64,000 bases of DNA, from assembly GCA_002316015.1 (NCBI GenBank), contig DCCS01000023.1, positions 36,587-100,586 of the forward strand. Reading direction: 5' to 3'. Each line of letters starts with the position of its first letter. Position 1 is the first letter of the stretch. The notes beneath the pieces are model-generated. The model was not told the origin of the DNA. It saw only the letters and a list, made by a program, of their open reading frames with translations, and made no database searches. Made by a program: the position numbers and the translations under genes. This stretch comes from Prevotellaceae bacterium UBA1075. Lineage in GTDB: Bacteria > Bacteroidota > Bacteroidia > Bacteroidales > Bacteroidaceae. This document shows positions 60,123 through 64,000 of the stretch, piece after piece.

Positions 60123-60648
60123 GACTATTGTCGCGGCCTTGAGTACGGCCGCGCTCCTGGCACTGGCATCGTGCAAGGACAAGGACTACACCGCCCACCC
60201 GCCCACATGGAAGGGCTTCAGGATAGAGCGCAACGGGAAAGTGGTGTCCGGCAGGGAGGTGTTTGCGGGCGGCGACTCCATGCGGGTCACCGCTGTGCAG
60301 GACCAGAAGGGACGCTACATCAACAGCACCTATTACACCTGGACGCTCACCTGCCAGGTGCGGGACACGAAGGGCGGACTCACCGACAGCACCCTCACCA
60401 AGCAGTACCGAACCAATTACGACGGCATCGACAATTCTGACCCTCGGCACACATTCGCCATTCCACAGCATGCTGAGGGACGTGCCACTGTGAGTTTCTC
60501 GGCTACCTACAACTATAGCTCAGATGGTGTGCAGGTGTGGGACGGCAGCATTGTGGGCGGGAACACGGGCTATTCGGGCACCATCCACTCCACATCAGCC
60601 TTGCTGAGCGGGGATGCCAAGGGCTCCTTCAGTTTCAACATTCAGTAG
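60112..60648 (+). CDS. Lipoprotein with beta-sandwich-like domain
   Basis: A 178-residue protein with a clear lipobox (LLALASCKDK, Cys at about residue 21). The mature region is strand-rich (YINSTYYTWTLTCQVRDTKG, ATVSFSATYNYSSDG), suggestive of an Ig-like or PKD-like fold. No family recognised. It is the last gene of the nitroreductase-maf run and ends in a strong hairpin. Confidence 0.72.
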   Translation: MNSKTIVAALSTAALLALASCKDKDYTAHPPTWKGFRIERNGKVVSGREVFAGGDSMRVTAVQDQKGRYINSTYYTWTLTCQVRDTKGGLTDSTLTKQYRTNYDGIDNSDPRHTFAIPQHAEGRATVSFSATYNYSSDGVQVWDGSIVGGNTGYSGTIHSTSALLSGDAKGSFSFNIQ

Positions 60649-60661
60649 CGGAAAAACGAAG

Positions 60662-60699
60662 AAAGTTGGCCTGCCCCGCGATGGGGGCAGGCCAACTTT
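60662..60699 (+). terminator. Terminator between the lipoprotein gene and array 3
   Basis: A perfect 16-bp stem (AAAGTTGGCCTGCCCC at 60662-60677, complement at 60684-60699) with loop GCGATG. On the minus strand it is followed by CTTCGTTTTT, so it may also end dapA transcripts after they cross the array. Confidence 0.75.
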
Positions 60700-60704
60700 C
60701 TGTA

Positions 60705-60792
60705 TGCAGTGCGGTGCGTTGGCAGATGCAGTGCGGTGCGTTGGCGTATGCAGTGCGGTGCGTTGGCGTATGCAGTGCGGTGCGCTTGCGTG
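60705..60792 (+). repeat. 22-bp tandem repeat array, locus 3 (about 4 copies)
   Basis: Copies start at 60705, 60727, 60749 and 60771. Each reads TGCAGTGCGGTGCG plus TTGGCxxx. The last copy has CTTGCGTG. The period is exactly 22 and there are no spacers. The sequence is related to loci 1 and 2 (shared TGCGGxTGCGTTGGC with one-base indels). It starts five bases after a perfect hairpin, between convergent lipoprotein and dapA genes. Confidence 0.93.
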
Positions 60793-60869
60793 ATGGGCAT
60801 GGCTTGGGGCTTGCCCCTTCCCCTTGGGCGGGCAAACCATGACTTCCGCTGGAGAGGGGCAGAGCCCGC

Positions 60870-61757
60870 TCAGTACCCCAGGTCTCTCACAATATGGCTG
60901 ATGCGCTCCATGGTGGTCAGGCGCGTGGGCACCAGCGGCAGGCGCAGCACATTCTCTATCATGCCCATCTCGTGCAGCATCGCCTTGACCCCGGCGGGGT
61001 TGCCGTCCACAAAGAGGAGCTTGAAGAGTTCGGTAAACTTGTGGTGTATGGTGAGCGACGCGCTGTACTCACCCCTCAGGGCCAGGCGCACCATGCGGCT
61101 CACCTCGGCGGGCAGCGCGTTGCCTATCACGCTGATGACCCCCACGGCCCCAAGGGTGATGAGGGGGAATGTGATGCCGTCGTCACCACTGATGACATCG
61201 AAGTTGGCAGGCTTGTTCTTGATGATGTCGTCCATCTGCGTGATGTTTCCGCTGGCCTCCTTGATGGCCACGATGTTGTCGTGCTCACGCGCCAGGCGCA
61301 GGGTGGTGTCGGCCGCCATGTTCACCCCGGTGCGTCCGGGCACGTTGTAAAGCACCACGTTGACGGGGCTGGCACCGGCTATGGCCGAGAAGTGGCGGTA
61401 GAGCCCCTCCTGCGAGGGCTTGTTGTAGAAGGGGCACACGCTCAGCACACCGTCTATGCCGCTCCAGTCACTCTCCCGCAGCTCGCGCACCACACTGGCC
61501 GTGCAGTTGCCTCCACAGCCCATCAGCAGGGGCACACGCCCGGCCACCCTCTGCACCAGGCGCTGCTTGAGCATGCGCTTCTCCTCGGGCGTGAGTGTGG
61601 GTGTCTCGGCCGTGGTGCCCATGATGCACAGATAGTCCGCACCACCTTTCAACTGGTATTCCACCAGTCTGTCCAGGGCTTCCCAGTCGATTGTTCCGTC
61701 TGCCTTAAAAGGTGTGATGAGGGCAATGCCCAGTCCCTTGAATTTGTTCTGTGCCAT
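60870..61757 (-). CDS. dapA: 4-hydroxy-tetrahydrodipicolinate synthase
   Basis: A 295-residue class I aldolase-type enzyme condensing pyruvate with aspartate semialdehyde toward DAP and lysine. Motifs include GTTAETPTLTPEEK near the active site, VLYNVPGRTGVNMA with Tyr, and the Schiff-base Lys in NIVAIKEASGNI (about residue 161). The start at 61757 is supported by an ideal promoter 26-57 bases upstream. Confidence 0.97.
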   Translation of the reverse strand: MAQNKFKGLGIALITPFKADGTIDWEALDRLVEYQLKGGADYLCIMGTTAETPTLTPEEKRMLKQRLVQRVAGRVPLLMGCGGNCTASVVRELRESDWSGIDGVLSVCPFYNKPSQEGLYRHFSAIAGASPVNVVLYNVPGRTGVNMAADTTLRLAREHDNIVAIKEASGNITQMDDIIKNKPANFDVISGDDGITFPLITLGAVGVISVIGNALPAEVSRMVRLALRGEYSASLTIHHKFTELFKLLFVDGNPAGVKAMLHEMGMIENVLRLPLVPTRLTTMERISHIVRDLGY

Positions 61758-61782
61758 GTGTGATGCTCCGTTAATGCTGATG

Positions 61783-61814
61783 CAAAAGTACTACAAAAGT
61801 CCTTTTCGGCCAAA
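61783..61814 (-). promoter_or_regulatory. Complete -33/-7 promoter for dapA
   Basis: On the minus strand, TTTG (61811-61814), exactly 20 bases, then TACTTTTG (61783-61790). Among the best promoter matches in the window. Confidence 0.75.
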
Positions 61815-61854
61815 AAAGCCCTGTCACAATTCGCCTCCCGTCATATTTTATGAT

Positions 61855-61862
61855 TAATTTTG
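61855..61862 (+). promoter_or_regulatory. -7 promoter box for ligA
   Basis: TAATTTTG lies inside the 5' extension created by an ATG at 61850, so translation more likely begins at 61895. Confidence 0.5.
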
Positions 61863-61894
61863 CGCGTATATCACCAAGGCTTCACAAGCGAGAA

Positions 61895-63937
61895 ATGGAC
61901 GAGAAAGACGAGATACTCGGGCTGAGGGAGGAACTGCACAGGCACAACTACAACTATTATGTGCTCAACGCGCCTGTCATCACCGACCGGGAGTTTGACA
62001 TGAAGATGCACCGCCTGCAGGACTTGGAGCGGCTGCATCCCGAGATGGATGACCCCAACAGCCCCACCCGGCGCGTGGGGTCTGACCTCGCCGGAGGGTT
62101 TGTGACCGTGCCGCACAGGCGTCCGATGCTCAGCCTGGCCAACACCTACAACCGCCAGGAGGTGGCCGAGTTCTACCGCCGCGTGGGTGACGGGCTGCAT
62201 GGCGCCCCGTTTGAGATATGCTGCGAACTGAAGTATGACGGACTGAGTATCAGTCTGCATTACGAGGAGGGGAGGCTTGTGAGGGCTGTGACGCGTGGTG
62301 ACGGCATGCGCGGCGATGACGTGACCCGGAATGTGCGCGCCATCCCCAGCATACCGCTTGTCCTGCCCAAGGGCCTGTCCTGGCCCCGGGAGTTCGAGAT
62401 AAGGGGCGAGGTGCTGATGCCCTGGGTGTCCTTTGACCGTCTCAACGCCGAGCGGGAGCGCGAGGGAGAGCCACTCTTCGCCAATCCGCGCAACGCGGCC
62501 AGCGGCACGCTCAAGAGCAAGAGCAGTGCCACCGTGGCACAGAGGGGGCTTGACGCCTACCTCTACTATCTGCTCGGAGACAGCCTTCCGGGCGACAGCC
62601 ACTATGCCAACCTGCAGGCCGCGCGGGGCTGGGGGTTCCAGGTAAGCCGGCACATGAGGCTGGCACGGTCGCTGCAGGACATCTACGACTACATCGACGA
62701 GTGGGACACCGGGCGCAGGTCGCTGCCGGTGGCCACCGACGGCATTGTGCTCAAGGTGAACTCCCTGGAGCAGCAGCGCAGCCTGGGAATGACCGCCAAG
62801 TGCCCGCGATGGGCCATCGCCTACAAGTTCAAGGCCGAGCAGGAGGAGACCGTCCTGAGGCAGGTGGTGTTCCAGGTGGGGCGCACGGGAGCCGTGACAC
62901 CCGTGGCCAACATGGATCCCGTGCGGCTGGCGGGCACGCAGGTGCGACGTGCCACCCTGCACAATGCCGATGTCATGGCGCAGCTCCACCTGCATGTGGG
63001 TGACCATGTGCTGGTGGAGAAGGGTGGGGAGATCATACCGAAGATAGTGGACAACGTGACTCCCGACCGCCCCGGGGCCATCCCCTTCATCTCGCGCTGC
63101 CCTGTGTGCGGCACGCCGCTTGTGCGCTACGAGGACGAGGCCGCGTGGTTCTGCCCAAACGACAGCGGCTGCCCGCCGCTCCTGCTGGGACGCATCGAGC
63201 ATTTCATAAGCCGCAGGGCCATGAACATCAACTCGCTGGGGCCCGAGACGGTGGATGCCCTCTATGAGCGCGGACTCATACGCGACGCCTCTGACCTCTA
63301 TCACCTCACCGAGGGTCAGCTGCTCAGCATCGAGGGCAGCGGGCGCGAGACGGCACGGCGCATCCTGCAGAGCATCCTGCAGAGCCGCAACGTGCCCTTT
63401 GAGCGGGTGCTCTTCGCCATAGGCATCAGGTTTGTGGGGGAGATAGCGGCAAAGGCGCTGGCGCGCGGCCTGGGCAGCATGGAGGCGGTGGCCGGCGCCT
63501 CCCTGGACGCCTTGCTTGCCATCAACGGCATTGGCGGGGTGATAGCCCGCAGCGTCATCACCTTCTTCCACGATGAGCGCAACAGGGCATTCGTGGAGCG
63601 GCTCAGGGAGGCGGGGCTGCAGATGAGCCTCTCCCGGGAGGAGCAGGAGGCGCACAGCGACATCCTGGCTGGGCAGAGCGTGGTCATCAGCGGGGTGTTC
63701 TGCCACCACAGCCGCGACGAGTACAAGGCGATCATCGAGCGTAACGGCGGACGCAACGTGGGCAGCATCAGTGCCAAGACCTCCTTCATCCTGGCAGGTG
63801 AGAACATGGGCCCGGCCAAGTTGGAGAAGGCTTCGCGCCTGGGCATCAGCATAGTCAGCGAGGATGAGTTCCTGCGGAGGATAGGGGACGCGGATGCTCC
63901 CCAGAGTCCGCAGGCCATCCCTTCCGGCCTCGCGTGA
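61895..63937 (+). CDS. ligA: NAD-dependent DNA ligase
   Basis: A 680-residue enzyme sealing nicks in replication and repair. It has an Ia domain with YYVLNAPVITDREFD, the adenylation Lys in CELKYDGLSISL (about residues 110-121), an OB fold (QVGRTGAVTPVANMDPVRL), a zinc finger CPVCGTPLVRYEDEAAWFCP continuing to a fourth Cys, helix-hairpin-helix repeats (ALLAINGIGGVIA) and a C-terminal BRCT domain (IISGVFCHH-type start to FILAGENMGPAKLEKA). ATG 61895 (MDEKDEIL) is chosen over 61850 because of the promoter box. Confidence 0.97.
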   Translation: MDEKDEILGLREELHRHNYNYYVLNAPVITDREFDMKMHRLQDLERLHPEMDDPNSPTRRVGSDLAGGFVTVPHRRPMLSLANTYNRQEVAEFYRRVGDGLHGAPFEICCELKYDGLSISLHYEEGRLVRAVTRGDGMRGDDVTRNVRAIPSIPLVLPKGLSWPREFEIRGEVLMPWVSFDRLNAEREREGEPLFANPRNAASGTLKSKSSATVAQRGLDAYLYYLLGDSLPGDSHYANLQAARGWGFQVSRHMRLARSLQDIYDYIDEWDTGRRSLPVATDGIVLKVNSLEQQRSLGMTAKCPRWAIAYKFKAEQEETVLRQVVFQVGRTGAVTPVANMDPVRLAGTQVRRATLHNADVMAQLHLHVGDHVLVEKGGEIIPKIVDNVTPDRPGAIPFISRCPVCGTPLVRYEDEAAWFCPNDSGCPPLLLGRIEHFISRRAMNINSLGPETVDALYERGLIRDASDLYHLTEGQLLSIEGSGRETARRILQSILQSRNVPFERVLFAIGIRFVGEIAAKALARGLGSMEAVAGASLDALLAINGIGGVIARSVITFFHDERNRAFVERLREAGLQMSLSREEQEAHSDILAGQSVVISGVFCHHSRDEYKAIIERNGGRNVGSISAKTSFILAGENMGPAKLEKASRLGISIVSEDEFLRRIGDADAPQSPQAIPSGLA

Positions 63938-64000
63938 CCCCATGGGACATCGTCCTCCTTGTGTCGGGTAGGGTGAGGCAGGAAAGCACGCAAGCCCGCG

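Noticed and set aside
61850..61894. Longer ligA start at ATG 61850
   Set aside because: The added codons contain the -7 promoter box TAATTTTG at 61855-61862, and the ligase family normally begins near MDEKDEIL.
61871..63943. Long minus-strand open frame opposite ligA
   Set aside because: It is a shadow of the DNA ligase gene and has no family features.

Overview
The window looks like a core chromosomal segment from a GC-rich member of the order Bacteroidales. Three lines of evidence support this. The gene families are typical of the order: DUF4301, DUF4270, DUF4230, a TonB-dependent receptor with a carboxypeptidase-like N-domain, bacterial serine palmitoyltransferase, short-type Pgi, and an rseC-rnfBCDGEA-galE block. 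Shine-Dalgarno sites are rarely obvious. Promoters carry the Bacteroidota -7 box TAnnTTTG, several with a TTTG/CTTG-like -33 box exactly 20 bases upstream. Genus cannot be assigned from sequence alone. No rRNA, CRISPR array or transposase gene was found.

Layout. 1-5.2 kb: a partial exported protein, a RelA-type alarmone synthetase whose hydrolase site has decayed, a DUF4301 protein, and tRNA-Cys and tRNA-Pro. 5.4-10.2 kb: serine biosynthesis (serC, serA), DUF1015, a YigZ protein and a GNAT acetyltransferase. 10.4-16.2 kb: a 22-bp tandem array, divergent serine palmitoyltransferase and lipid kinase genes, a secreted Arg/Gly-rich protein, and ispE. 15.7-22.5 kb: rseC, the complete Rnf ion-pumping complex and galE. 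22.9-24.2 kb: an AT-rich HNH-nuclease cassette flanked by a 9-bp direct repeat. 24.2-31.1 kb: a YczE/YitT-like membrane protein with a palindrome array upstream, a small Cys-containing protein, lysS, gpsA, pgi and a HAD phosphatase. 31.4-34.2 kb: a lipoprotein plus two DUF4230 proteins, then a small outer-membrane barrel. 34.5 kb: a 49-residue ORF framed by its own promoter box and hairpin. 34.9-44.8 kb: an acyltransferase, then a long minus-strand run (CPA2 antiporter, secreted protein, LolD-like ATPase, CvfB-like S1 protein, GH53-like protein, glutaminase-A-like protein). 44.9-50.5 kb: asd, a small membrane protein, a second 22-bp array, DUF4270, a GT5-only glycogen synthase, panC and panD. 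50.8-57.7 kb: GH78 rhamnosidase, DUF1080 protein, methylmalonyl-CoA epimerase and a TonB receptor. 57.8-64 kb: nitroreductase, DUF2520, KdsC-like phosphatase, Maf, lipoprotein, a third 22-bp array, dapA and ligA.

Most genes are housekeeping: amino-acid, isoprenoid, cofactor and glycolytic metabolism, redox-driven ion pumping, and envelope sphingolipid and lipoprotein functions. The least explained material is non-coding or small. It comprises three intergenic arrays with a 22-bp period next to hairpins, a row of 12-bp palindromes also spaced by 22 bp, the AT-rich HNH cassette, and the 49-residue ORF. Two proteins have lost expected catalytic residues: the HD site of the RelA-like enzyme, and the acid/base Glu of the GH53-like protein, which is Gln here.
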